Below, piece after piece: positions 40,900-51,969 of a stretch of DNA of 64,000 nt; the first letter of the stretch is position 1; every line of letters begins with the position of its first letter. Origin of the DNA: Diplonema papillatum (taxonomy: Eukaryota; Euglenozoa; Diplonemea; Diplonemida; Diplonemidae); contig JAPJBO010000279.1 of the NCBI GenBank assembly GCA_030068145.1, forward strand, positions 124,001 to 188,000. Direction: 5' to 3'. The translations under genes were made by a program, and so were the position numbers. The notes under the pieces were generated by a model. That model was not told the origin of the DNA and made no database searches. It worked only from the letters and a program-made list of their open reading frames with translations.

Positions 40900-41065
40900 G
40901 TATGAAGTTGAGATGATGCCAACAGGGGAGGGTTTGGGCAGAACTGTTCTGACAACGGGTAGGCGCAGGAATTGGGGGAGGTCGGCCTGTTACGCCAGTT
41001 TGTTCACAGTAGCATCGGTGGTCGACCCGTAAGCGCTTTCATGCCGATGAAGAGATTACTTGCAA
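40900..41065. other. short spacer
   Basis: There is no feature beyond a ttgggcagaactgttc-type motif also seen near 45680. Confidence 0.3.
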
Positions 41066-41290
41066 GGCACCATTACCACCGTTTATAGAGCACAGGTCTT
41101 GATACGAGGGGTTGATCCCAGCCTTCTCGCTGATGCCCAGCAAACTTGGCCACCTTGCAACCTGAGCTCTGGATCCAACTACGAGCTTTTTAACAGCAGC
41201 AGCATTAATATACGCTATTGGTGCTGGAACTACCGCGGGGTGCTGGCACCCAGACTTGTCCACCAATTGTGTGTGTTCATTGACAGGTTT
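41066..41290 (-). pseudogene. 18S rRNA fragment
   Basis: The minus strand reads ccaattggtggacaagtctg, gtgccagcacc, cgcggtagttccagcaccaa, tagcgtatattaatgctgct, gttaaaaagctcgtagttgg and then the V4-like part ending acctgtgctctataaacgg. This is the highly conserved centre of eukaryotic 18S rRNA, about 220 bp, with a few changes at invariant sites. It is a dispersed fragment, not a gene. Confidence 0.8.
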
Positions 41291-42533
41291 AGTCAGGTTG
41301 CTTTTTGATTCTCGAAGACATTCTTGTCCCCAAATATTACACACGAAACCTGCGCGCATCACACGTGTATTCGTGCGCTGACATGCTTGTGCATCCACAA
41401 TGAGCGGCCCGACGGGAAGGTTTGCTTCCGCGATTGTGCACGTGGGATTCCACCACAAAAGTGCTCGACGCAGGTTGCTTTTCGAATATGCACCGGCTGT
41501 GTAGGAAGCATTTGATGGATGCCACCAGCAGAAATAACAAAGAAAATCGCAATTCGTTCGAAACGTCCTACCGTTAGTCGGTACGTCTCTGCTTTTCAAC
41601 ATGCAAAACTCGATGATCCATTTCATTGTGTCAGATCGGCAGCGAGGTGTGTGTGTGTGTGTGGTGTCCGTTGCTTGTGGTGCACTGTACATCGAGTGAG
41701 AAGTGCGTCGTTGAGGATGCGCAAGCCCAACATAGACGTGCGAAGCACTGTCGAAACTTTTCACCACTCGTCAAGGGTGTGTACACAGTACACGGCCCGT
41801 GATAGCACGTTCACGTGGACACGAGGGTATACAGGGGGAAAAGGCTTCTCGTCCGGGCTTTAACCGGGAGATCCTCGCCCCCAGCAAGTTCGCTCATACG
41901 CTGTGGCTCCGTGGTCATGGCGACCCTGCCGTTGCCGATGACATTCCATCTTCCTCGCATTTCATCCCCTCTCGTGCCACATCGTGAGCATGACAATTTA
42001 CCTTTTCCATCGTGTATTGTGAGCCCCTTTTGTACGGCTCGTGTGTTGACAAAGGTGACCGCGGATTCCCACGGCCGGCGCTTCGTTCACGTTTGCTTAA
42101 CTTGACACATGGATTTGTAAACGAAAACGTTTGTCAAACGTTCAAACGTACTACGCTCGCCGATAACCACCGGGGGGGAATCCTAGTTGGCAAGAGCGGA
42201 GTGGCAAGCCCCTCCTTCTTTTGAGTTCCTCCTTTTTTTTAATTTCGCGCAAGCAAAACCAACTCCTCCGCGGGGAGGAAAACCGAACGATTTCAAAGCT
42301 GTCCACGTTACGACGCGTCTTCCAAGTTCTTTTTTTCGGTTTACAACAGCGGTTTTAACCCTGTTCACTGCTTTTCTTCTGTTGCGTTCGACTCATCACG
42401 GAAGCGTATTTTTGGCGATGTTCTGATGAACTGCAGGGCGGTAGTCTGGGCCGTGCTGTGGGAGAGAATCCGCTTCGCAACGCTCAGAAACACGGCATAG
42501 CTCGGTTAGAAATACTAACGTGAACGGGCATAG
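41291..42533. other. intergenic
   Basis: A TG run lies at 41647-41661. There is no gene or repeat family that I can support here. Confidence 0.45.
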
Positions 42534-42582
42534 GCTTCCATTCCTCGGATGAAGCTCCAGCTTGGGTGCGAGGAATGGAAGC
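42534..42582. repeat. 14-bp perfect hairpin with inner stem
   Basis: GCTTCCATTCCTCG pairs with CGAGGAATGGAAGC. The 21-base loop contains a second inverted repeat, AAGCT/AGCTT. It resembles a small-RNA precursor fold, but there is no other evidence. Confidence 0.7.
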
Positions 42583-42999
42583 AGGTGGTCAAGTTCGATT
42601 CCGTTGGTACTAAAAAAAAGTTCGGGCACGGAAGCTCGGTACGTTGAGTTCTTGGGTGAAAAAAAATCGCCGCTCTACTCATCAGCAATTCTGACCGCGC
42701 TGCATCCAAATAAGCCCTCGCAGAAGGCGAACCTGAGACGGACCTTCTTCCGAAGGTTCTGGAACGAGGCCGGAAGATCACAATTAGTGATGAAGACACT
42801 GATGGAGCTTGGAAGGTGGTTTTAGTACGATGCACGGCCGGGTCATCAGATGCAGATGGATGGTGAGAATTTTTTCCTTCGCCCTCCAATTTCTTTGGTT
42901 TGAAGGGGTTTTACTCGCCTCCAGTGTGAAAAATGAGCGCCTGAGGCTGTGCAAACCGCACTGACGAGCCCTGGCATGGGACTGTGTTAGACAGCAGCA

Positions 43000-43372
43000 G
43001 GCAGTTCTATGCACGTGTCATGATTGTAGTAGACAGCAGCAGGCAGTTCGATGCACGCACGTTATGTGTCATGACTGTGATAGCCAGCAGCAGGCAGTTC
43101 TATGCACGCACGTGATGTGTCATGACTGTGATAGCCAGCAGCAGGCAGTTCTATGCACGCATGTGATGTGTCACGACTGTGATAGCCAGCAGCAGGCAGT
43201 TCTATGCACGCATGTGATGTGTCACGACTGTGATAGCCAGCAGCAGGCAGTTCTATGCACGCATGTGATGTGTCACGACTGTGATAGCCAGCAGCAGGCA
43301 GTTCTATGCACGCATGTGATGTGTCACGACTGTGATAGCCAGCAGCAGGCAGTTCGATGCACGTTATATCCT
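43000..43372 (+). repeat. 51-bp satellite, about seven units
   Basis: Each unit reads tgtcacgactgtgatagcca, gcagcaggcagttctatgca, cgcatgtgatg. The cagcaggcagttc(t/g)atgca core is that of dispersed repeat C. The array ends about 150 bp before the 43.5-kb gene's start codon. The 51-bp period keeps frames open on both strands, but the peptides are artefacts. Confidence 0.9.
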
Positions 43373-43520
43373 GCTCAATTGACGGGCATCGAAGGACGTA
43401 GTAGGTTTGAAAGCTGAAAATCACCAGGAGAAGTGTGGCGAGGGGGTGGGGGGCGGGACTGGTGGCGGAACAACAGCAGCAAGCACGAGAGAAGAGAAAT
43501 CGCGAGACACAGCAGCAAAA

Positions 43521-45602
43521 ATGCGCGCGTGGGCACTCGCGTTATTGGTCGCGTCGGCGCACGGGTGGTGGCACCAGGCGGTCTCGACCAAGTGGACGTC
43601 CGACGATTGCCGGACGTGCTCGTCGCTCGCCATCTTCGACGTCAAATACTACAGCCAGTCGGGGGAAATGTGCCGGGCCGGGGTGATCCTGTTCCCAAGG
43701 AGCCGCGCCACCTACGTGCTCTGCCCATTTTGCGACTTCGGCGCGGACGAGCTGGCGAATGCTACCGTGGCGTGGAAGCGGGGGTGGTTCCACGGGTCCG
43801 CTGCTGACGGGTGGGGCATCAAGCACGTCGAGCTGAGTTTAGGAGGCTCGCTGGTGAAGTTGTGGAACGTGGAGACAAACGACTTCGGCGGGACGGTGAG
43901 CAAGCAAACGCCGCTGACCTTCGTTCTTCTGCGGCATACCGCCGCCCCCGACACAATCGCGCCGCTGACAGACGCACCGCTCACAATCGCCCCGGTTACA
44001 GACGCACCGGACACAATTGCTCCGATTACAGAAGCGCCGGATACAATTGCTCCGATTACAGAAGCGCCGGACACAATTGCTCCGATTACAGAAGCGCCGG
44101 ACACAATTGCTCCGATTACAGAAGCGCCGGACACAATTGCTCCGATTACAGAAGCGCCGGACACAATTGCTCCGATTACAGAAGCGCCGGACACAATTGC
44201 TCCGATTACAGAAGCGCCGGATACAATTGCTCCGATTACAGAAGCGCCGGATACAATTGCTCCGGTCACAGACGCACCGCCGACGACGGCCGCGCCGCCG
44301 ACGGACACGCCTTCGGGCGCGCCGCCGACGGCGGCGCCGGCAACGGTGTCGCCCGGGACGTGCGTGCCGTTCTCCGGCGCCGTGGTCGAGATCCGGAATT
44401 ATGCAAACGACATGCACGTCTGCTGGGCGCCGCAGTGCGAGTTCCGCGGCCGGCTGGTCGTCGCGTATTTGTCGCTCGAAGTGTGCTGCGACTACCTCAG
44501 CTACAACGGCGACCAACTGTACGACGGTGACGTCGTCGAGTTCGACAGCCGCACCGGCGCCAACGAGCTCCGCTTCACCTCCGACAGCGGCACCACCCTA
44601 GGTGGGTTCACTGTCGCGGTCGAGTGCTACTTCTCCGACGCCCCGAACACGGCCGCCCCGGCCACCGTGCCCCCGACCGCCGCGCCAACCACCGCCGCGC
44701 CCACCGGCGCCCCGGCTACCGCCGCGCCGCCGACGCTGGCGCCGACCGTCGCGCCCACGAGGGCACCGGACACCGCGGCCCCGCAAACCGCGGCGCCCAC
44801 CGGTGCTCCGGACACGCTGGCGCCGACCGGCGCGCCGGTGACCGCGACGCCTGGCACGTTTGCGCCGACGGACGCGCCGCCGACGGCGGAGCCGTCGGCG
44901 GCGCCGGAGACTATCGCCCCGACGCTCGTTCCGGGGACGTGCGCGCCGTACTTCCGGGAGAAGATCGAGGTGCTTGACTACGGGAACAACGCGTTCTCGT
45001 GCTGGCTGCCTGTGTGCCCGCTGCGAGGGCGGCTGGTCGTCGAGATGCTGAGCCTCGAGCCGTGCTGCGACTTCTTGACGCTCGGCTTCGGCGGCCCCGT
45101 GCTGAAGCAAGGCGACGTGTTCGAGTTCGAAGGATCGACGACGGTCTACTTCACGTCCGACACCTCCGTCACAGGCCCCGGGTTCACGGTCGCCATCGAA
45201 TGTTTTTCCACGCCCACCGTCGCGCCGGAGGCGGGGACCGTCTCGCCGGTCATCTCCCCAAGCCCGCCGACCGCAGCGCCGCGAACTTCGGCTCCGGGGA
45301 CGGTGGTTCCGGGGACGTGCGCGTCGGTCGTCGACGGGAAAATAGAGGTGCTCGACTACGACAACGACATGGACGCGTGCTGGGCTCCGCGGTGCCCGTT
45401 CATTGGGAGGCTGGTGGTAGCGTACGTTTCGATCGAAGTTTGCTGCGATTTTCTGACGAGCGGCAACCTGAACCTCGACCAGGGAGACGTCGTCGAGTTT
45501 GAGGGCACCGGGCCCGAGGTGCGGTTTACGTCGAACGGGGACAGCACCTACGGCGGGTTCACGGTGAACGTGGACTGCTACTTCTCGGAAGCGCCCGTCT
45601 GA
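43521..45602 (+). CDS. secreted protein with three CUB-like domains and DTIAP linker
   Basis: The ATG at 43521 (gcaaaaATGC) starts a signal peptide (MRAWALALLVASAHG). Residues ~18-140 form the same Cys-containing N-terminal domain as the 34.9-kb paralogue (CDFGADELANATVAWKRG, GWGIKHVELSLGG, ETNDFGG). Residues ~143-250 are a linker with eight perfect ten-residue repeats EAPDTIAPIT. Three CUB-like domains follow at ~280-371, 472-563 and 598-693, each with GTC, C W.P.C, GRLVV..LS.E.CCD(F/Y)L, GDV.EF and RFTSD...GGFTV.VEC. Pro/Thr/Ala linkers separate them. The reading frame is intact over 693 residues. CUB domains bind proteins or glycans outside the cell, so an extracellular-matrix, adhesion or scale/wall role is likely. 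The three CUBs arose by repeated internal duplication. Confidence 0.85.
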   Translation: MRAWALALLVASAHGWWHQAVSTKWTSDDCRTCSSLAIFDVKYYSQSGEMCRAGVILFPRSRATYVLCPFCDFGADELANATVAWKRGWFHGSAADGWGIKHVELSLGGSLVKLWNVETNDFGGTVSKQTPLTFVLLRHTAAPDTIAPLTDAPLTIAPVTDAPDTIAPITEAPDTIAPITEAPDTIAPITEAPDTIAPITEAPDTIAPITEAPDTIAPITEAPDTIAPITEAPDTIAPITEAPDTIAPVTDAPPTTAAPPTDTPSGAPPTAAPATVSPGTCVPFSGAVVEIRNYANDMHVCWAPQCEFRGRLVVAYLSLEVCCDYLSYNGDQLYDGDVVEFDSRTGANELRFTSDSGTTLGGFTVAVECYFSDAPNTAAPATVPPTAAPTTAAPTGAPATAAPPTLAPTVAPTRAPDTAAPQTAAPTGAPDTLAPTGAPVTATPGTFAPTDAPPTAEPSAAPETIAPTLVPGTCAPYFREKIEVLDYGNNAFSCWLPVCPLRGRLVVEMLSLEPCCDFLTLGFGGPVLKQGDVFEFEGSTTVYFTSDTSVTGPGFTVAIECFSTPTVAPEAGTVSPVISPSPPTAAPRTSAPGTVVPGTCASVVDGKIEVLDYDNDMDACWAPRCPFIGRLVVAYVSIEVCCDFLTSGNLNLDQGDVVEFEGTGPEVRFTSNGDSTYGGFTVNVDCYFSEAPV

Positions 45603-48600
45603 TCTGTGCACGGAAGCGGCAGCTTCTTTTTTTCCGCCCGCAAAAATATGATCCGATGCCAAAAAGGGAAGGGGGTAGGGTTTGGGCAGAAAGATTCTGG
45701 TGAAGGTACGATGCTGTGCACGGGAGGGTAATGCGACAAAACTTTTAGCCACATATATGCATGCAATGTGTGAGGAAACTGAACCGCCCAAGTGGGACGA
45801 TCATTTTGCCAATTTTCCACCTGAAACCACGTCTAAGAATAAAGGTGAGATGAGATGCATCGGCTCACTCTGTCAAAAGACCATACCACGTCGAGGATTT
45901 GGGCTCAGGGTAGTGCGGTCAACGAAAGCTCTAGTTCCCCTTTCTACTTTCTCCTGCTCTCGCGGTGTCTCTGAACCCAGAGAAACGGAGTTCAATGCTC
46001 AGAAGAAAGCTTCCAGGATGGATTTCGGCCCCGATTCAACCCCGTACGGCTTCTCTGGTCACACCGGATTTCACACTGGATTAGCGGGTGTACCCACCCG
46101 ATACGTTGACCGCACACAGGTAGCTCCTCCACCTTCAAGCGTTCAAGAGCGAAACCTGAGACGAAGAACCAGGTGCACACAACACCGCGGTGAAAAAACA
46201 CAGGGGGCTAGTCCCTCAAGGTTTCATACCCCACTTTGGGAGCCGTACACTCCCCTTTTTACCCCTTTCTATTTTGCATCCCTTTCCTAGACGACATCTT
46301 CCTCGAAATAAGACTTGATGAAGCATCAACCATGCATGAGAGGCAGTGCTCTGCCTAAACATTAAACTAAGATTTTCCACCCGGTGCTGAAGTGCACCGT
46401 GTAGGTTGCGTACCCCCAAATGCACAGCTGCGTACTTCGCCAGAATCCTTCTATTCAACCCCCCCCCCTTCCCCCTTTTTGGTATTCTGCCATGTCTGTC
46501 CCCGTCCAAAACCCGCCCTCCCGCGCCACGCGTAGTGAAGTAGCGAAGATAACGAGTAAAAAGAACGAAACCTAACCGACAAAGACCGCCGCAAGCTTTC
46601 TTGCGCCCCCCCCCCCCTGTTGTTCCTCAAACTCAGAACCAAATACAAACGACCCCCCACCCACGTATGCAACGCAGTGTTGGTCGGAGCTCCACGCAAA
46701 CGCGCTACTAGCTGCGCCATGAGAGCCCATACTTGAGCCAGTTCGCCACTATTTCCTGGAAGTGCATCGAATGCTTGCTGCTGTCTATCACAGTCTGATT
46801 CGATTTGCGCGTAAACGCCAAAAGCATGGCACGGGACGATCGACGAGATAGTCACGTAGTGACTGCTGCAGGCCATCGCTACGGATATTCTGCATTCTAA
46901 CTCAACGATTATAGTGGGCAGGCGGACACCTTATCCAGGTGGGTAGCGTCACCTCCCCACCCACGCGGCGTTGACTGTGGCTGTCTTTGTAAGGGCTGCC
47001 TTGATGTTACTTTGATCAAACTCACACTAACCTGAAGCAATTATATAGTCTATCACAGTCTATCAGCCGGTTGAACCGGCTCAACACTCTGTGTAGCAGT
47101 TAGTAGGCTTTCCCAATTGCGTCGGGGTTCAAGCCGTCCCGCCGCTGATTCGTGTGTGCGAGAGAGACAGCGAGATTAGCAGCACGAGCAGCCCCCCCAA
47201 CAACCTCCGCCAGGTCGAAAAAAATCCCTGCCCCTAAAAAAAGAATCAACCGTTCCAGGTGGGGGCTGGCGCTGTCACACTTTTTTTGTTGTCGTTGGGA
47301 GGGGGAGGTGGGGGGGTGGGAGGGAAGGCAGAACCAATAAGGAGATTCTTTGCAAACAACATGGTCGCAAGACACCGAAATCGCTCGTCCCTCGGGCACA
47401 ACACGAGCAACACACCCTCTCCAATCTTTCCCGTCTTTTCCCCCCCTGTGATCTCCGCCCCATCCCGAGCCTCTGCGAGCCGACCGGAGACTTAAAATTG
47501 CCGACCTTAGTAGGTCACCATACGCACAGGGATTATCCTGCATGGTTAAAAAAAGGGTTCTTCACCAAAAAAAAGTTCTCTCATAACAGGCCGGTTAAAC
47601 AAAGGTTATTAACCACGGGAGTTTCTGGTGAAAACTTTGTTGTGCTTGCAAGGTCAGAGGCATGGAGGCTAGAGGACCCGCAAGACCCACAAGTGGGTTC
47701 TACAACAAGGTGGCGAAGCAGCAACACGCCCACGAAGGTCGCATGCCAGGCTTCCAGGTCATCAAAAAACCCTCGCTCAACGTGGAAAAAAAAAACCTTC
47801 CGGCCATGCTACAGACTTTTTAACCATGATTTTCCCGAATTTCGGGGATTAGAATAACCCCTGCTTACGCACCACAAAAAAAAAGGGGGGGGGGGGAATA
47901 AAACGCTGTCTGCCTACTCAAAAAGTCCGCTCGAGTCCCAGCGTCCACACCAAGGTTCTCTGTGTGCTCGAAGGAGCACCTGGCGTCGTGGAAAATACTC
48001 GACGGGGGGCCAGGTGCACATTCTCAAACGGAGGAAATGTTCTGTCGCCACGCAAACAAAAGCAGGTAAGATCTGTGTTTAGTGCCGGGCGTAAGCGTTC
48101 AACAAATGTCTACCTTACGCACTCACAAGCAGCTCCTCGCCGGTCTCTACGACAAAGTGTACTAGCACATTGCATGCATTGCATCTCCTTTGCCAGAAAA
48201 GATGTTGTCTATCGTAATAGGGTGGACGCTTCTTAGCAGAGACAAACACACCCACACAACACCCACACCCGGCACACTATACTGCCGCTCTAAGAAATAC
48301 CAATCCAAGCGCGTTCCAGCAGTATCCTCGGGACACACTAAACCAAGCTTTCCCCTGTTTCCACGATGGCGACTGCAGGGAAGGAGAGGCTGGGGGGGAT
48401 CATATCATCCCTCCTCAACCCGAGGTTACTACGGACGTGGACACGGATTTAAAAACACCACAATAAAAAGATTCCCCCATTTATTGAACAGCAACAAAGG
48501 AAATGCGGAACGCGTTCGAAGTACCAATAAATAGGCTCATTCTCTCTCCTCCCTCTCTCTCTCTCTCTCACGACACGTAATGGCCTTCGCGGATGGCAAC

Positions 48601-48837
48601 AGCTGTTGTCAGACGCGAACGTGGGGGCGCGGGGTGGTGGTTTCTATGCATCTGACGACACCTGCAGGGTTTCTTGGGGCAGGAAGCCGGCTTAAGGGGC
48701 CAGGCCGGTATGCCAGCCGAAAAAGTCTCACAGTTGGTGCGATCCACAGTAGAAAACGTAACTTCCCGTGAACTTTCTAAGAACTTCCGAAGTACCCTCC
48801 CATGTACACCCCGAATAGGGTAAAAACTCTACGAGAA
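45603..48837. other. intergenic
   Basis: 46135-46375 is a D copy, 46905-47035 is the repeat shared with 5640-5880, and 47985-48110 is a scrambled retroposon A remnant (aaaatactcgacgggg and cgggcgtaagcgttcaacaa). A CT run lies at 48541-48570. No gene is supported. Confidence 0.5.
46135..46375 (+). repeat. element D copy without the CTGATGA part
   Basis: It starts ttcaagagcgaaacctgaga, then cacaacaccgcggtg, gggggctagtccctcaaggt and ends gcatgagaggcagtgctctg, ctaaacattaaactaag. The half of the hammerhead-like core before stem II is replaced by unrelated sequence. Confidence 0.8.
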
Positions 48838-49128
48838 TACTCTACGAGAAAATACATAAAAACGCGGACAACAGACGGGTACGGGCTACAAGGCAACCCC
48901 TGCTCAACTTGTAGAACGTGGGGGGCCCAAGATTACACTCCACGAAGGAATGTACTTGGTGTCGGTCACAAACAGTCCCGGATATGGCTAGCCATAACCC
49001 AGAACGAAAGCATGCACTTAATATACAATCCGAAACCATAAAGCCCTTTCTTGCTCTAAGAGAACCCATTCATGAACGGTCACACGGAGACCCTAAAACC
49101 CCGGTATTTCAAGCGAACTTTAACTCTA
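48838..49128 (+). repeat. dispersed element E, copy 1
   Basis: It matches 57303-57592 over about 285 bp: gcgagaaaatacat, aacagacgggtacgggctac, aaggcaacccctgctcaa, acgaaggaatgtacttggtg, cagtcccggatatggctagc, ctctaagagaacccattcat, and the tail ccggtatttcaagcgaactt. The last ~50 bases (tail E) also occur alone at 4255-4317, 51140-51175, 56920-56960, 59450-59505 and 60680-60712. Confidence 0.85.
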
Positions 49129-49390
49129 AAAATGGCGATTTCTGGCGATTTTCTGCTTTTAGCACTTCCCGTGAACTTCCCAAGTACCCCGTGTACACCC
49201 CAAATAGGGTAAAATGGCGATTTCTGGCAATTTCCTGCTTTTAGCACTTCCCGCGAACTTCCCAAGTACGCCCCACGAACAGGTAAAATGGCGATTTTCT
49301 GGCGGTTTTTTGCATTTCGTACTTCCCGTGAACTTCCCAAGTACTTCCTGAGGACGCCCCTTGTACACCCAAGGGAAGGCCACCGGATCG
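49129..49390. repeat. satellite array related to 21827-22170
   Basis: Three shorter units carry ggcgatttctggc, cttttagcacttcccgtgaa and ccccaaatagggtaaaatgg. It closes with gtacacccaagggaaggccaccgg, like the 22-kb array. It begins directly after the E tail. Confidence 0.8.
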
Positions 49391-50374
49391 CACCGGTCAC
49401 AACAATTCTACAAGAGAGTTCTGAGGGCCAGTGCGTCAGGCTGCCAGTCAGGACCTGGGCGGCCCCAGCAGCTCCAGGCTGGGTAGTAGGAGGCAGCTGT
49501 GTCCTCTCTGAAAGCTGCGAAGGACCTTCGCAAGGGAAGATATAGCGCGTAGGAGGCAGCTGTGTCCTCTCTGAAATCTGCGAAGGACCTTCGCAAGGGA
49601 AGATATAGCGCGTAAAGGCACGGGGCGCTCGGAAGGGGAAAGCAAGAAGGGCCTGAAATGAATCATGACAGGCAGACCAGCCGGCGTCAGGTCTACCAGG
49701 CCGGTGAGGCCGGTGGTGGGCCGCCAAAACCCGTTCTTCTCCTAGGAAACCCTGCACCTGAGAACAATACAAAAAAAAAAGAAAGAGAATGGAGACAAAT
49801 CGGCGAATACGAACCGTTTCTCATGTTGTCCGGGCACCCTCTGCTCCTTCTCTGCTTCGGCAGAAATACCGGAATAACTGCGGTTCCACAACGTCCTTGC
49901 TCCCGTTGGCTTGACGTGGTTAAACGCTCGCAGGCTCATGTCCGACACAGCGATCTTCTACTACCCGTCTTGAAACACGGACCAAGGAGTCTAACACGTG
50001 TGCGAGGCTTAGGGTGTCAAACCCACAAGCCGCACTGAAAGGGAGATGTGCCAATCCTTGAGGACGCAGCACTGCCCGATCCTGATTTACTGGAAAGGGA
50101 TTTGAGGTTAAGTACACTTGTTGGAACCCGAAAGATGGTACAGAGCGCACCGGGATGGGAAAGAACCTGAGGGCTCGTCTCCCGCGATAGAAATAAAAAG
50201 GTGCCGAGATAAACGTCCAAATCCCGATCCTTTGGAACTTGAGCTCTGGATCCAACTACGAGGGTTTTAACAGCAGCAGCATAAATATACAGAATTTAGT
50301 ACAATCCTGAACTGGAAACTCCCTGAACATGCCCAAGATCAGGCCAAAGTATCCAGGGGTTTTCCTGTTCAGGG
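49391..50374. other. intergenic; 62-bp tandem pair and 18S scrap
   Basis: 49486-49610 is a 62-bp tandem duplication (gtaggaggcagctgtgtcct, gaaggaccttcgcaagggaa). 50228-50285 on the minus strand is a short 18S piece (gttaaaaccctcgtagttgg, atccagagctcaag). No gene is supported. Confidence 0.55.
50228..50285 (-). pseudogene. short 18S rRNA scrap
   Basis: The minus strand reads tttatgctgctgctgttaaa, then accctcgtagttggatccag and agctcaag, which matches the pre-V4 part of the 41.1-kb fragment. This third location suggests a dispersed repeat that includes rRNA sequence. Confidence 0.65.
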
Positions 50375-50580
50375 GTTTTTTTTTTGTATAAGCACGGTTA
50401 AAGCACCTGCTTTGTAGGAAATGCTTGAGGAGACTGCCAGTTGCGATAGATCAAAGGAGGTAAATGTGCTGTAGCCCACACGAAACACACGGTCAACAAA
50501 AAAGACCCACTTTGTAGTTGTATTGTTTTCTCCCTTTAGCCTCCTTCGAAATGAGCACAAGGCAGTCCCTCGAGTATTTT
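50375..50580 (-). mobile_element. retroposon family A, copy A6
   Basis: T-run, gtataagcacggttaaagca (a local duplication of the end), cctgctttgtaggaaatgct, and ctcgagtattttcg. It lacks about 40 bases (caggtaaatctgggt...gcgtaagcg). Confidence 0.75.
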
Positions 50581-50796
50581 CGTAGTAACAATGCTTTGTA
50601 AACACGAAAGAGAACGCTGGCAGCGTGTTTGGGAGAAGATTAGCCTAACGATCATATTCACTCGCTATCAATCACCAACAGGCTAATCCTCCCCCGACCG
50701 CACAGACTTCGTCAACCTCTGAACTCTAGCTAGCCCGTACTCGAACTGCGGCCCTTCGTCAGTTCCGTCCGGGTACCGAGCGCGTAGTCGCCTTAC

Positions 50797-51290
50797 ACAC
50801 CCCCGTGTTTAAGATGGATTGTGAGCCGGTCCGCCCCTATCTCTTGAAACTGCATCGAAGTGCCTGCCGCTGTTTATCACAGTGAATCACGGTCCACCAC
50901 GGTCTATCAGGTCCATCCCCAGTCCCTAGAGCTGCATCGAATTGCCCGGTGCTGTATTCTTCGGTCTATCACGGTTTATCAAGAGGGGATGGACCGGCTC
51001 GGATTGGCAGTCTCGCCCAGTATTCATCTTAATCAAGGGGGTTTGGCTATCCATCTTATGCACGGGGAGGGGGGGTAGGTATAGGATCTATAGGGACGGG
51101 ACCCGACCGGCTTCCGCAAGTCCGCGCCCCGAAGGCTCTACACACCCGGAGTTTCAAGCGAACTTTCACTCGTCGTGACGACGACGATCAGACGCGCGAG
51201 TTCCGCCTGAAACGAAAGCGAGCTATTCGCCCGCCGAGCGTCGTGCCCGAGTTCCAGATCTGTTAATGCATGGATCAAACACCCCGATTG
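50797..51290. repeat. composite repeat; 421-bp segment duplicated at 60409-60822
   Basis: 50797-50815 is the outer MITE end (cccccgtgtttaagatggat). It is interrupted by inverse repeat C (50826-50990), then the other MITE end (ggctatccatcttatgcacg, gggggggtaggta) and a block with ctacacacccggagtttcaa, a tail E. 50869-51290 and 60409-60822 agree base for base over most of their length, so the composite was duplicated recently as one piece. Confidence 0.85.
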
Positions 51291-51969
51291 CAGCCAGCTG
51301 GAAGCAACCAGAGGACGTCTGCGATGCGAAAAGTGCAGAGGACTCCACTTTCGTTCAGGGGCGGCAGCGCGGCGGGGTGAGCTCAGATTTCCCCCAACAT
51401 TGCACGTGTGGTAAAAAGGGGGGGAACCAAAAGGGAACCGAACTCAACAAGCAACATACCGGTTGGACACGTCGAGGAAGCCGATGGTGAGGTCCAGGCA
51501 ACCATCGAAGGCTGCGCGGACGTGACCGCGCCGATGCTGGTCAAGGACGTCAACCTCAGCAGCGGCCAAGGGGTGGGGAGAAAGACGCATGACCCGAGGA
51601 GACTGCCGAACATTCACCCCGGCCGCCTTCGGATTCGGTGCGATCCGCGTAGACCCGCCGCGGGGCCGCGACCCGGTTGTGGGGAAAACCCGTCACTGCG
51701 TGGGGCACCCTGGCGGCGTGTGTGGCGCATGGCAACGAAGGCCTCTCCAGCCTGTCCAAAAGTGGTCCCGGCACCAGTGCTGCTGCGGGGGGTAAACACT
51801 CATAGTTTCCGCAGAGGAGCAGTTTGACCTCAAGCAACCCACCGCACGCCGGAGTCCAGCCTCAGAAGCTGGGTAAAAAAGAGTGTGCCCGACTCACACC
51901 CAGAAAGCAGATGTGTTGGCAACCAAAGCGCGTGCAAAATGCACACCCGAAAAGTGGGTGTGACACCCG
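51291..51969. other. intergenic with a possible coding scrap
   Basis: 51440-51560 on the plus strand reads VGHVEEADGEVQATIEGCAD followed by VTAPMLVKDVNLSSGQG with GC-rich codon use like the real genes, so it may be an exon fragment. I cannot assign it. Nothing else is supported. Confidence 0.35.

Noticed and set aside
41647-41661. TG run as a telomere-like tract
   Set aside because: Too short and a simple dinucleotide; no telomeric repeat is seen anywhere in the window.
43000-43372. CRISPR-like array
   Set aside because: The units are contiguous tandem repeats without unique spacers, and the DNA is eukaryotic. The same applies to 62984-63727.
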